A stretch of DNA of 64,000 bases from the NCBI RefSeq assembly GCF_910577125.1, contig NZ_CAJTMN010000001.1, forward strand, positions 19,446 to 83,445, written 5' to 3'. The translations under genes were made by a program, and so were the position numbers. The stretch is from an uncultured Rikenella sp. Lineage in GTDB: Bacteria; Bacteroidota; Bacteroidia; Bacteroidales; Rikenellaceae. Of the stretch, positions 55,168-63,954 are shown piece after piece; positions within the stretch are counted from its first letter, which is position 1, and each line of letters begins with the position of its first letter. Under the pieces are notes generated by a model that was not told where the DNA came from, made no database searches, and saw only the letters and a list, made by a program, of their open reading frames with translations.

Positions 55168-55989
55168 ATGCAACTCGGACGCGACTTGACAACAACGTTG
55201 TTGATTTCTACTTACAATAAACCGGAATATCTGCGCCGAACTTTGGAGAGCGTGGCACGGCAGACGATATTACCGGATGAGGTGGTCATTGCCGATGACG
55301 GTTCGACGGACGAAACCCGGCAGTTGATCGAAGAGATGCAGAAGCGTATCTCGATACCGATCCGACACGTTTGGCATCCGGACGACGGTTTCAGGAAATG
55401 CGAAATTCTGAACAAAGCATTGGCGCAGGCTAAAGGAGAGTACATCATCCAGACCGACGGTGATATTATTCTCGACCGGCATTTCATCGCCGACCATCTG
55501 GAAATGGTGGAACGGGGATATTTCGTATGCGGCAGCCGGATTTTGCTGCCGGAAGAGATTACCCGAAAAATTTTAAGCGGGACTCAGGAATTACCGCGTT
55601 TGAGAGACGGGAAAATCGGATTCTGGCTCAACGGATTGCGGATCGGCTGGTTGCGGCATTACCTGACCAAACGATTCGGGAAAAAAGCCGAACGGGGAAT
55701 CCGGGGATGCAATACCGCTTACTGGAAATCCGATCTGATCGCCGTCAATGGTTTCAATGAAGATATAACCGGATGGGGGGCCGAGGATGCCGAATTGGCC
55801 TTCCGGATGATGCACAACGGAGTGCGGAAAAAGATCCTGAAAATGGGCGGCATTGTTTATCACATGTGGCATCCGTTATCGTCGGACGCGCGTCTGCAGA
55901 TTAACGAAGCCATTCTGAGGGAGGTCAAAAACGATCCCGGTCGGATCCGTTGTGAAAACGGTATAGACAAACATTTGTCAGAAGCATAA
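55168..55989 (+). CDS. Family 2 glycosyltransferase, tandem paralogue B
   Basis: 273 aa from ATG 55168, chosen because the start then aligns exactly with paralogue A; an ATG at 55144 overlapping the previous stop is the alternative. Motifs mirror paralogue A: TLLISTYNKPEYLRRTLESV, IADDGSTDE, VWHPDDGFRKCEI, QTDGDIIL, GCNTAYWKSDL, NGFNEDITGWGAEDAELAFRM. Different residues around the acceptor region (GTQELPRLRDGKIGFW versus the A copy) suggest a different acceptor. Confidence 0.9.
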   Translation: MQLGRDLTTTLLISTYNKPEYLRRTLESVARQTILPDEVVIADDGSTDETRQLIEEMQKRISIPIRHVWHPDDGFRKCEILNKALAQAKGEYIIQTDGDIILDRHFIADHLEMVERGYFVCGSRILLPEEITRKILSGTQELPRLRDGKIGFWLNGLRIGWLRHYLTKRFGKKAERGIRGCNTAYWKSDLIAVNGFNEDITGWGAEDAELAFRMMHNGVRKKILKMGGIVYHMWHPLSSDARLQINEAILREVKNDPGRIRCENGIDKHLSEA

Positions 55990-56001
55990 AACTCATCGTA
56001 T

Positions 56002-56589
56002 ATGTTAGCCATCATCGGTCAGATCATCCGCCAGCTGCGCGAAGAGAACGGCATCACGCCCGAAGAGCTTTCGGAGCGGGCCGGAATCGATGTGGATAAG
56101 CTGGCGAAAATCGAGAACAATCAGGCCACTCCGTCGCTGGGGATGCTGATCCGGATTTCAAGAGCCTTGGGGGCCAAACTCGGCACCTTGTGGGGCGGGA
56201 AGGGAGAAGAGGATCGCACGGCAGTGGTGTCGCGCCGGGCGGACGTGGAGAGTCGGCCCGCTTTTGTCGGAAACGAGGCGGAACGGAGCGGCCATCTTGC
56301 TTTCTACGCGTTGGCGCAGAAGAAAACCGATCGGCATATGGAGCCTTTGATTGTGGATGTTTTGCCGGGTAAAACGGAGGCGGGCTCAACCGCGGAACTC
56401 CGTTCGGAACACTCCGGCGAAGAGTTTCTATATGTACTCGCCGGCAAGGTGACGCTCTACTACGGCACCGAAACCCATCGGTTGGAGGCCGGAGACAGCA
56501 TCTATTACAACTCCGTGGTACCCCACTCTCTCGCCAATGAGAGCGATGTGCCGGCACGGGTGCTGGCTCTGCTCTACACACCATACTAA
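56002..56589 (+). CDS. XRE-family regulator with C-terminal cupin
   Basis: 195 aa. An N-terminal helix-turn-helix of the Cro/C1 type (about 5-65; QIIRQLREENGITPEELSE, IENNQATPSLGML) is joined to a cupin_2 barrel (about 110-195; HSGEEFLYVLAGKVTLYYG, LEAGDSIYYNSVVPHSLAN). This is a common small-molecule-sensing regulator design; the ligand is unknown. It starts 12 nt after the last glycosyltransferase and precedes a GNAT gene by 23 nt. Confidence 0.92.
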   Translation: MLAIIGQIIRQLREENGITPEELSERAGIDVDKLAKIENNQATPSLGMLIRISRALGAKLGTLWGGKGEEDRTAVVSRRADVESRPAFVGNEAERSGHLAFYALAQKKTDRHMEPLIVDVLPGKTEAGSTAELRSEHSGEEFLYVLAGKVTLYYGTETHRLEAGDSIYYNSVVPHSLANESDVPARVLALLYTPY

Positions 56590-56612
56590 ACGAAAGTCAG
56601 ACACTTGGAAAT

Positions 56613-57098
56613 ATGATACGCCCGGTACGTCCGGCCGACGATGCGGCGGCCATCTGCGAAATATACAACCATTACGTGACCGATACGGTCGTGACCTTCG
56701 AAAACGAACCGATCGCTCTCCCGGAGATGCGAAAACGGATCGAGACCATATCGGCTCATTTCCCCTACCTGGTCTACGAGCAGGGAGGAAGAGTCTTGGG
56801 GTATTGTTATGCCGATACCTGGCGCACACGCGAGGCATATAACCGGACGGTGGAGACGACCGTCTATCTGCACCGCGACTGGCTGGGCAAGGGAATCGGC
56901 AGCCAGCTTTACGCCGAACTGCTCGGACGGCTGCGTGCGGCGAATTTTCATGTGGCGGTGGCGAGTATTACGCTGCCCAATACGGCAAGCGTCGCACTGC
57001 ATGAGAAGCTGGATTTCCGTAAAGTAGCCCATTTTACAGAAGTGGGATGGAAGTTTGCCAAGTGGCTCGATGTGGGATTCTGGGAACTGATTTTCTGA
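56613..57098 (+). CDS. GNAT N-acetyltransferase (phosphinothricin acetyltransferase-like)
   Basis: 161 aa. Layout fits the PAT/Bar-like branch: MIRPVRPADDAAAICEIYNHYV at the start, TVVTFENEP, TVYLHRDWLGKGIGSQLY (acetyl-CoA loop) and NTASVALHEKLDFRKVAHF. Such enzymes acetylate amino-acid-like substrates, for example methionine sulfone or sulfoximine. Substrate here is not shown. It is last in the rightward operon and converges on the sulfatase gene. Confidence 0.9.
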   Translation: MIRPVRPADDAAAICEIYNHYVTDTVVTFENEPIALPEMRKRIETISAHFPYLVYEQGGRVLGYCYADTWRTREAYNRTVETTVYLHRDWLGKGIGSQLYAELLGRLRAANFHVAVASITLPNTASVALHEKLDFRKVAHFTEVGWKFAKWLDVGFWELIF

Positions 57099-57121
57099 CT
57101 CTATCTGTATCCGATAATGAA

Positions 57122-57153
57122 CGGGGCGCATTTCTTGTAAGAAACGCGCCCCG
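57122..57153. terminator. Hairpin between convergent GNAT and sulfatase genes
   Basis: CGGGGCGC/GCGCCCCG with the inner stem TTTCTT/AAGAAA. It lacks a strong T-run on either side, so termination efficiency is uncertain. Confidence 0.5.
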
Positions 57154-57176
57154 ATTCACATCCAGTTTCTGGCAGG

Positions 57177-58748
57177 CTACTCCGTCCGGTCGTCGTACTG
57201 CTCCCGCAGCTGCTCCAACCGTTCGTGCATCCGCGCCCGCACCTTCGCCAACTTCGGATCGTCGTACCGGTTATGCAACTCCGTCGGATCGGTTTTCAAG
57301 TCGTACAACTCCCACGAGTCTATATCGTCGCCATAGAAATGGACCAGCTTATAACGATCCGTCCGTACGCCGTAGTGCCGCCGCACGTGATGTTCGCCCG
57401 GGAATTCATAGTAGTGGTAATAGATCGCATCGCGCCACCCTTTCGGCCGTTCGCCACGCAACAGCGGTTCGAGCGAAACGCCCTGAATATCTTCCGGCAC
57501 CGTCGCTCCGGCCAGCGTCAGGAAAGTCGGCGCATAGTCGATATTTTGCACCATCTCCCGAACGACCCGTCCGCGTTCGACCCCCTTCCAGCAGTCCGGC
57601 AGCCGCATCAACAGCGGGGTACGCAACGACTCTTCGTACATGAACCGTTTGTCGAACCAGCCGTGTTCGCCCATGTAGAACCCCTGATCCGAAGCGTAGA
57701 CGATCAGCGTATTTTCCAGCAGTCCCTCTTTTTCCAAGTACTCCATCAGCCGGCCGATATTGTCGTCCAACGATTTGACACTCTTCAGATAGTCCCGCAT
57801 ATAGCGCTGATATTTCCACTCCACCAGTTCCCTGCCCGAGAGGCTGTCGGCCATAAAACGATCGATCAGAGGCTGGTAGACGCTGTCCCACTGCGCCCGT
57901 TGCTCCGGCGTCATCCTCCCCCGCTCGCCCCAGAGGTAAGCCCCCTTGAGCGGGGTCACGATCGTGCTGTCGAGCATTTTGAGGTCGTACGTCAGATCCA
58001 TATCCTTATCGATGCTCATCTTCTGCAGCGGCGCTGCCTGCCGTCCGGCATAATCGTCCCAGAAAGTCTCCGGCACCGGGAACGTGCGATCTTCGAACTC
58101 CCTCAGGTCGCAGGTGTCGGACATCCAGATCCGGTGCACCGCCTTGTGATGCAGCATCAGGCAGAACGGTTTCGATCGGTCGCGGTGTTCCAGATAGTCG
58201 ATCCCTTTGTCCGTGATGAGGTTCGTGACATACCCGTGCTCGCGGTGCGTCCCTTCGGGCGTGATGAAGTCCGGATTGTAATAATAACCCTGTCCCGGCA
58301 GAATCTCCCAGTGGTCGAACCCAGTCGGATCGCTGAAAAGGTGCCACTTCCCGATCAGAGCGGTCTGATAGCCGTTCTGTTGCAACAGTTTCGGGAAGGT
58401 CTGCTGCGAACCGTCGAACGGCTGTCCCCCTTCATTTTTGAGAAAGCCGTTTTTGTGGCTGTGTTTTCCCGTCACGAGCACCGCCCGGCTGGGCCCGGAA
58501 ATCGAGTTGGTCACGAAGCTGTTCCCGAACCGCACCCCCTCGCGCGCCAGCCGGTCGAGGTTCGGAGTCGTGTTGTAGCGACCGTCGTAACAACTGATCG
58601 TTTGGAACGAGTGGTCGTCGGTCATGATGTAGATGATGTTCAGCGGCTTGTCGCACCCCGTCTCCGGTTTGTTTTTGGCCGAGGCTCCGAGAGCCGAGAG
58701 GCTCATCGGGACCAAAAGCAACGATTTATTTACCATGAAGCTATTCAT
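57177..58748 (-). CDS. Exported arylsulfatase-superfamily sulfatase (Ser-type)
   Basis: 523 aa (519 if the second ATG at 58736 is used). N-terminal signal segment within 1-24. Metal and catalytic motifs: YIMTDDHSF (41-49), the formylglycine site S84-G-P-S-R88, TGKHSHKNG, and a later SDQGFYMGEHGWFDKRF. The Ser instead of Cys at the maturation site implies an anaerobic sulfatase-maturating enzyme (anSME), not in this window. It resembles N-sulfoglucosamine/GlcNAc-6-sulfatase and other glycan sulfatases; the substrate is uncertain. The start overlaps the upstream propeller gene by 8 nt. Confidence 0.9.
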   Translation of the reverse strand: MNSFMVNKSLLLVPMSLSALGASAKNKPETGCDKPLNIIYIMTDDHSFQTISCYDGRYNTTPNLDRLAREGVRFGNSFVTNSISGPSRAVLVTGKHSHKNGFLKNEGGQPFDGSQQTFPKLLQQNGYQTALIGKWHLFSDPTGFDHWEILPGQGYYYNPDFITPEGTHREHGYVTNLITDKGIDYLEHRDRSKPFCLMLHHKAVHRIWMSDTCDLREFEDRTFPVPETFWDDYAGRQAAPLQKMSIDKDMDLTYDLKMLDSTIVTPLKGAYLWGERGRMTPEQRAQWDSVYQPLIDRFMADSLSGRELVEWKYQRYMRDYLKSVKSLDDNIGRLMEYLEKEGLLENTLIVYASDQGFYMGEHGWFDKRFMYEESLRTPLLMRLPDCWKGVERGRVVREMVQNIDYAPTFLTLAGATVPEDIQGVSLEPLLRGERPKGWRDAIYYHYYEFPGEHHVRRHYGVRTDRYKLVHFYGDDIDSWELYDLKTDPTELHNRYDDPKLAKVRARMHERLEQLREQYDDRTE

Positions 58749-61191
58749 TGATTTTCAGACAATAGATATTTCCCGAGAAGTCGGCCACACAAAGTGCATC
58801 GCCGCTCACAGCCGGCGACGAGAAGATCGGTGCCCCGAGGTTGCGTTTCCACCGGAAACGTCCGTTTTCGGCGTCCACCCCGTAGAGCCAGCCGTCCGAA
58901 GCGCCGAAGACGAGCGTCCCGCCGATCAGCACCGGCGACGTCTCCACCGAATTCTCGAAGTCCTGATAGTAAGGCACCGAGTAGAAGATGGCCGGTCGAG
59001 TCGTATACGTCCACACCGGCTTGAAGGTTCGACGGTCGAATGCCACAACGCCCTTATCGGCCGTTCCGACATAGACCATCCGGTCGGTTACCACCGGCGC
59101 ACAAGCCCCCTCGAAGGTAATCCCCTGCTGTTCGGCGCTTTTCAGGATATCGCCCGACTTCGGATTGATTAGGAACAACTCGTCGCGACTCGCCAGGTAG
59201 ATATGTCCGTCATAGATCGTCGCCGATCCGTCGCGGAACCGAATCTTGGAGTCCTGTTTCTTCCACAACAGGTGTCCGTTCTGTAGGTCGTGTGCGAAGA
59301 GCCCGTTCCAGTGCGACGAGGCCAGTACCACACCCTCGCCCACCGTAGTGGTCGACTGCGTCCCTTCGCCGCCGCTCCACGCCTCGTTCTTCCAAACCAC
59401 CGAGCCGTCTTTCACCCGCAGCGCCGTGAAGTTTCCCCCCTGCCCCGCATAGACCACGCCGTCGGCCACTGCCAACCCGTGCAGATTCTCCGGCAGAACG
59501 TACCGATTCAACTGTTTATCCCACACCAAACGTCCGGTCGCCGCGTCGATGGCGTAAACCTGCATCGCCGCATCGCACGCCAGCACCAGTCCGTCGCTGT
59601 AGACCATCGTATTCTTCACCGAATTGTCGGTTTTGAAGCGCCAGAGTTCCCTTCCGGTCGTCGCATCGTAAGCCACGACGGCACATTTTTTCAGGTTGTC
59701 GTCGTCGATCGTGGCCACGAAGACCTTGCCATCTCCCACCACCGGCGAAACCATATAGATATTCCCGCCGGCATTCTGCGACCACACATAGCGCGGCGCA
59801 TGGGTCGCCTTTCCGGCCGCCGCCACGCCCGAATGGGCCACATTGCCGCCCAGATTGCCCCAATCATCCCCCACACGCACCGTTGCCGGCTCATCGGTCA
59901 GCACGAAACTGCTGTGATCGACCAGCTGAGTCCCGTCGGCAAAGGTAGCCTCGGCCACCAGATGCTGCACGCCCGTCCGGTTTCCGACAGCCAGCGTACC
60001 GCTCCAGCTCCAGTCGGTCTGCGGCACCAATGACACCATCCGCCCCCGCTTTCCATTTTCGACCAGCGCCACCCGTACCGACTTCGCCGGCGAAACCGTC
60101 CGATAGGTATTCACCCGCACCGGAATCACGCCGCCCGCCGCCGCGATCGTATCGTGCTGCGCGGGCAGAGCCGTAGCCAGCAGCCCCGGAACATTGGTAT
60201 ACCGCGCACGGGTCTTATCCGAGAGATTCCCGTCGGCATCCACGCTGATGACCCGGAAACAAGCCGGCGAGTGGTCGATCCCGCCCTTGTCGGGGGTCGA
60301 CGCACAGTAGGTCATCACGCCGTCCACCCGCTTGGCATACTGGCTGTGCCAGTGGCCGTAGACGAATGCCACAAGGTTATGTTTTTTCATGTCGATGCTG
60401 TCGCCTTCGGCGCGAATCACGACATCGTCGCCCTGAAACCACAGATCGTGGTTGAAGATAATGATCTTTTTCTTCGGATCGGTCTGCGCCAGGTCGTTCC
60501 TGATCCACTCCAGCACCTGTTTCTTCGAGTAGGAAGGCGCGTGGTCGCCCCCCAGCATCGGTAAAGAAAGAAAATGGACATTCCCCACCTCGAACGAATA
60601 CCGCGTCGGCCCGAAGAGATTTTCGAAATACTGTTCGCCGTAATCCCCGCTCAGCAGGTCGTGGTTCCCGATGGCGTAGTACATCGGTACCCCCATATGC
60701 CGTGTCCGTACGTTCGCGGCATGAAAGTCCTCGCCCGGCTGATAACATATGTCGCCGGTGTGGATGATAAAAGCGGTCGGATTGGCCGCCGCATAACCTT
60801 TCAAATCTTCGATCCACTCTTTCGGGGTCGGAGTCTCGGTGTCGGTGATCTGGATGAATTCGAAAGCTCCGGTATGGCCGTTCCGCACCAGACCGAAATC
60901 ATAACTTGCCTTGTCTTGCGCTACCGGAATATAGTGCGCCTCAGCCGGTGCATATCCGGACGGCGTGGTAACAGTTACGAATCGTGCCTGGGGATTGGCG
61001 GGCAACTCGAACGAGCCGTCGGCGGCGGTCTTCACGACGTTCCGGCCGTCGCTGACCGAAACGCCGGCCACTCCGCGTTCAGCGGCGCTGCGTACCCCGT
61101 TCCCGTCGACATCGTGATAGACTGTTCCCCGCAACTGTCCCGCTGCGAACAACGGAGCACACAGGAAAGCGGCAATAAAAAGTTTTTTCAT
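58741..61191 (-). CDS. Exported metallophosphoesterase with PQQ-like beta-propeller
   Basis: 816 aa. Signal peptide 1-19. An SdrD-B/calcineurin-N-like beta domain (20-100) begins GTVYHDVDGNGV. A calcineurin-like phosphoesterase domain follows (about 108-345): D117, TGDICY (D147), GNHD (N176, H177), FNHD (H248) and YGHWHS (H280, H282). The usual first-motif D-x-H reads D117-T-E119, so one metal ligand is changed. A linker leads into a PQQ-type propeller (about 430-816) with WRFKTD, WDKQLN and WKRNLG blade motifs. The substrate is unknown. It precedes the sulfatase with an 8-nt overlap. Confidence 0.85.
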   Translation of the reverse strand: MKKLFIAAFLCAPLFAAGQLRGTVYHDVDGNGVRSAAERGVAGVSVSDGRNVVKTAADGSFELPANPQARFVTVTTPSGYAPAEAHYIPVAQDKASYDFGLVRNGHTGAFEFIQITDTETPTPKEWIEDLKGYAAANPTAFIIHTGDICYQPGEDFHAANVRTRHMGVPMYYAIGNHDLLSGDYGEQYFENLFGPTRYSFEVGNVHFLSLPMLGGDHAPSYSKKQVLEWIRNDLAQTDPKKKIIIFNHDLWFQGDDVVIRAEGDSIDMKKHNLVAFVYGHWHSQYAKRVDGVMTYCASTPDKGGIDHSPACFRVISVDADGNLSDKTRARYTNVPGLLATALPAQHDTIAAAGGVIPVRVNTYRTVSPAKSVRVALVENGKRGRMVSLVPQTDWSWSGTLAVGNRTGVQHLVAEATFADGTQLVDHSSFVLTDEPATVRVGDDWGNLGGNVAHSGVAAAGKATHAPRYVWSQNAGGNIYMVSPVVGDGKVFVATIDDDNLKKCAVVAYDATTGRELWRFKTDNSVKNTMVYSDGLVLACDAAMQVYAIDAATGRLVWDKQLNRYVLPENLHGLAVADGVVYAGQGGNFTALRVKDGSVVWKNEAWSGGEGTQSTTTVGEGVVLASSHWNGLFAHDLQNGHLLWKKQDSKIRFRDGSATIYDGHIYLASRDELFLINPKSGDILKSAEQQGITFEGACAPVVTDRMVYVGTADKGVVAFDRRTFKPVWTYTTRPAIFYSVPYYQDFENSVETSPVLIGGTLVFGASDGWLYGVDAENGRFRWKRNLGAPIFSSPAVSGDALCVADFSGNIYCLKINE

Positions 61192-61233
61192 GGTTTTGGG
61201 TTAGCAGAATTTTGAAGTTTTTTCAAAATTGTC

Positions 61234-61264
61234 GCAAGTTACTAATTCGCGACCTAATCTACAA
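61234..61264 (-). promoter_or_regulatory. Weak putative promoter of the phosphoesterase-sulfatase operon
   Basis: Minus-strand TTG (61264-61262), 20 nt, TAACTTGC (61241-61234), an imperfect -7 box. Confidence 0.3.
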
Positions 61265-61323
61265 CCTTTCGAGCGTCATGAGAGGATGATTCGAGACCGG
61301 ATGACCGATTTTGATGTGGAACC

Positions 61324-61354
61324 TTTTTCCACCCCCGATTTATCGATATCTTTG
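61324..61354 (+). promoter_or_regulatory. Putative promoter of the GH123-type gene
   Basis: TTTT (61324-61327), 19 nt, exact -7 box TATCTTTG (61347-61354), 54 bp before the ATG. Confidence 0.5.
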
Positions 61355-61408
61355 CTCCCGACCGGTGCTTAAACCCGACTCGAAACGGAAAACCAACCCA
61401 TTCATTTT

Positions 61409-63172
61409 ATGAAACATACACTAATTTTTTCTCTTTTGTTCCTGTGCGGAACGACCGCCCTCGCCCAGCAGCCTTTGGGCGCTTATGAGGAGCTGACCGA
61501 CACACGGGCTCACGACGGCCGGGAGGTGTGGGAACGGATGGCACAGCCTGTCCGCTTCGCCTGGGGGAGCACCGATATCCGATACACGAAACAGGATGTT
61601 CCGACGGTGGAAAAAACGAATCGATTGCAATTGAAAGCCTGGAAAGGCGAGCGGGTGAATGCTCAGGCCGTGCTTTGGACACGCAAGAATTTAAAAGAGG
61701 CCAAGGTGACGGTGAGCGAATTGCGGAACGGTTCGTCGGTGATTCCTTCGGCAGACGTGACGCCCCATTTCGTGCGTTATGTGATGACCGACGAACTCAA
61801 TAAGGACGGAAAGGGAGGATGCGGTCACCGGCCGAACAAGGCGGACTGGGACTCGTCGCTGGTGGCCGACGTGCTCGACATCAATCCGATGCTCGACATC
61901 GAGGCCTGCACGACGCGGCCCGTCTGGCTGAGCATACGGGTGCCGGCCGACGTCCGGGCGGGCAGGTATAAGGGGACGCTGACCGTTTCGGGAGCCAATT
62001 TCAAGGCCTTGAGTCTGCCTTTCGAGGTAGAGGTATTGGCCCGGACGCTGCCCGAGCCGAAAAAATGGGCGTTCCACCTGGATTTATGGCAGAATCCTTA
62101 CGCCGTAGCACGCTATTATCAGGTGCCGCTCTGGAGCCGGGAACATTTCGATGCCATGCTGCCGATCATGCGGATGCTGGCCGATGCGGGTCAGCGGGCC
62201 ATCACGACCAGCATCATGTACAAACCGTGGAACGGCCAGACGGAGGATCATTTCGACAGCATGATTACCCGCATCAGACGGATCGACAGCACGTGGAGTT
62301 ACGATTATACGGTTTTCGACAAATGGGTCGAGTTCATGATGAACGAGGTGGGCATCGACGAGATGATCAACTGCTACACGATGATTCCGTGGGACTTGCG
62401 GTTCGACTACTACGACCAGGCGACCAACCGGGTGCAGTTTATCGAGGCGAAACCGGGCGATCCGGCTTATACGGAATACTGGGGGGCTTTTCTGAAAGAT
62501 TTTGCCCGCCACCTGCGCGAAAAGGGGTGGTTCGAGAAGACGGCCATTTCGATGGACGAACGGCCGATGGAGGCGATGCGCGAAGCGATCAAGGCGATTC
62601 GGAACACGGATCCCGATTTTAAAATCACGCTGGCCGGGAACTACCATCCGGAAATCGAATCCGACCTCTATTATCTGAGTATTCCGTACGGCCAGCAGTT
62701 CCCGAAAGAGGTCAAACAGGCGCGGGAACAACGGGGGCAGATCAGTACGGTTTATACGTGTTGTACGGAGGCTTTCCCGAATACGTTCACTTTCTCGGCA
62801 CCGGCCGAAGCGGCGTGGACGGTGCTGCACGCCGTGGCCGGCGGATATGACGGCTACCTGCGGTGGGCGGTCAACAGCTGGACGGCGGATCCGTTGCGCG
62901 ACTCGCGTTTCCGGAGCTGGGCGGCGGGCGACACATACAGCATCTATCCGGGGCCGCGAAGCAGCATCCGTTTCGAACGGCTGGTCGAAGGGCTTCAGGA
63001 CTGCGAAAAAATCGTCCGGCTGCGGGCGGAGCTGGGAGCGAGGGGAGCGACTCGGGAACTCGACAAGTTGAACAGAATGGTGGCCGGATTCACTCCGGAG
63101 GGTCTGGCGGCGAGCGGCCGGTCGGCTACGGAGATGGTGGCGGAACTGCATGCCTTGCTGAATAGCCTGTAA
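61409..63172 (+). CDS. Exported GH123-family (DUF4091) glycoside hydrolase
   Basis: 587 aa with signal peptide 1-20. An N-terminal beta-sandwich (about 30-210) is followed by the catalytic barrel typical of DUF4091/GH123 (KWAFHLDLWQNPYAVARYY near 219-237). Adjacent D383-E384 in SMDERPMEAM match the Asp-Glu pair of characterised GH123 beta-N-acetylgalactosaminidases. The C-terminal part has YDGYLRWAVNSW and YPGPRSSIRFERL. Removal of beta-GalNAc from host glycans or glycolipids is inferred from the family. It is divergent from a sulfatase operon, which supports sulfated host-glycan use. No SusC/SusD pair is nearby. Confidence 0.85.
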   Translation: MKHTLIFSLLFLCGTTALAQQPLGAYEELTDTRAHDGREVWERMAQPVRFAWGSTDIRYTKQDVPTVEKTNRLQLKAWKGERVNAQAVLWTRKNLKEAKVTVSELRNGSSVIPSADVTPHFVRYVMTDELNKDGKGGCGHRPNKADWDSSLVADVLDINPMLDIEACTTRPVWLSIRVPADVRAGRYKGTLTVSGANFKALSLPFEVEVLARTLPEPKKWAFHLDLWQNPYAVARYYQVPLWSREHFDAMLPIMRMLADAGQRAITTSIMYKPWNGQTEDHFDSMITRIRRIDSTWSYDYTVFDKWVEFMMNEVGIDEMINCYTMIPWDLRFDYYDQATNRVQFIEAKPGDPAYTEYWGAFLKDFARHLREKGWFEKTAISMDERPMEAMREAIKAIRNTDPDFKITLAGNYHPEIESDLYYLSIPYGQQFPKEVKQAREQRGQISTVYTCCTEAFPNTFTFSAPAEAAWTVLHAVAGGYDGYLRWAVNSWTADPLRDSRFRSWAAGDTYSIYPGPRSSIRFERLVEGLQDCEKIVRLRAELGARGATRELDKLNRMVAGFTPEGLAASGRSATEMVAELHALLNSL

Positions 63173-63190
63173 CAACCGCGCGGCAAACAA

Positions 63191-63233
63191 AGGCGGCTCT
63201 TTCGGAAAACCCGAAAGAGCCGCCTCGTTTTTG
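63191..63233. terminator. Bidirectional intrinsic terminator between GH123 and DUF308 genes
   Basis: Perfect 15-bp stem (63191-63205 with 63211-63225), 5-nt loop, followed by CGTTTTT on the plus strand; a weaker T stretch is on the minus side. Confidence 0.88.
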
Positions 63234-63248
63234 AACATCTGCCGTCTG

Positions 63249-63866
63249 TTATTCGTCGATCTTCTTCACCTCTTCCGCTTGTTCTTCGGCTCCCTCTTTT
63301 TTCTGTTCGTCGGCCACCGGAGCGTCCTGTTTTTCCAACGGTGCCCGCAAGGTGAAATAGCTGAAAATCTCCATCACGCCATAGGCCAGAATCCATGCCC
63401 CGATAAAGGTCATGAACCACGATGCCATATAGGTCGGCTGTGCGGCGGCGAAAATCCCGGCCACCATCAGCAAAATCGAGAAGAAAAAGTAAAACCCGGG
63501 AACTTTCACCCCGCTTTTCTTGATTTTGTACATCGAGACCAGTTGGTAGAGCCCCAGGAAGATCAACAACACACCGAAGAGAATCAAAAAGAGATTCGTC
63601 CACAACTCCGGACTGAGCAGCAACAGCGTTCCCCAGATCACGGCAATCGGAGCGGCAATCGGCAGGTATTTCCACCGATCCGCCATCCCTTTAGTCCGCA
63701 CCATAAATCCGATAAACTGAACGACGCCGATTACAATGGCTACCACGCCGATCAACTTAACCCCCCATTGCAGAATCCTGACAGACCAAACGATCATCAC
63801 GAGTCCGACGACCAAAGCTACAATACCCCACAACAAGGCATTATAGGTTCTTATACTCTTTTCCAT
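63249..63866 (-). CDS. DUF308/HdeD-family membrane protein
   Basis: 205 aa with about six hydrophobic helices within 1-175, paired as in HdeD/DUF308 proteins (LWGIVALVVGLVMIVWSV, LIGVVAIVIGVVQFIGF, LFLILFGVLLIFLGLYQLVSM). The last 30 residues are charged (DEQKKEGAEEQAEE). E. coli HdeD is linked to acid resistance, but no such role is shown here. It ends just after the shared terminator; upstream 63867-63954 holds no gene and no convincing promoter. Confidence 0.85.
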   Translation of the reverse strand: MEKSIRTYNALLWGIVALVVGLVMIVWSVRILQWGVKLIGVVAIVIGVVQFIGFMVRTKGMADRWKYLPIAAPIAVIWGTLLLLSPELWTNLFLILFGVLLIFLGLYQLVSMYKIKKSGVKVPGFYFFFSILLMVAGIFAAAQPTYMASWFMTFIGAWILAYGVMEIFSYFTLRAPLEKQDAPVADEQKKEGAEEQAEEVKKIDE

Positions 63867-63954
63867 CCTGATATAAATTAAGTTTTATCCCAAAATCTTA
63901 ACAAAAATCACGCCAAGCATGCATTAAATCGCTCGTTTGTTGGTATCTACCCGC

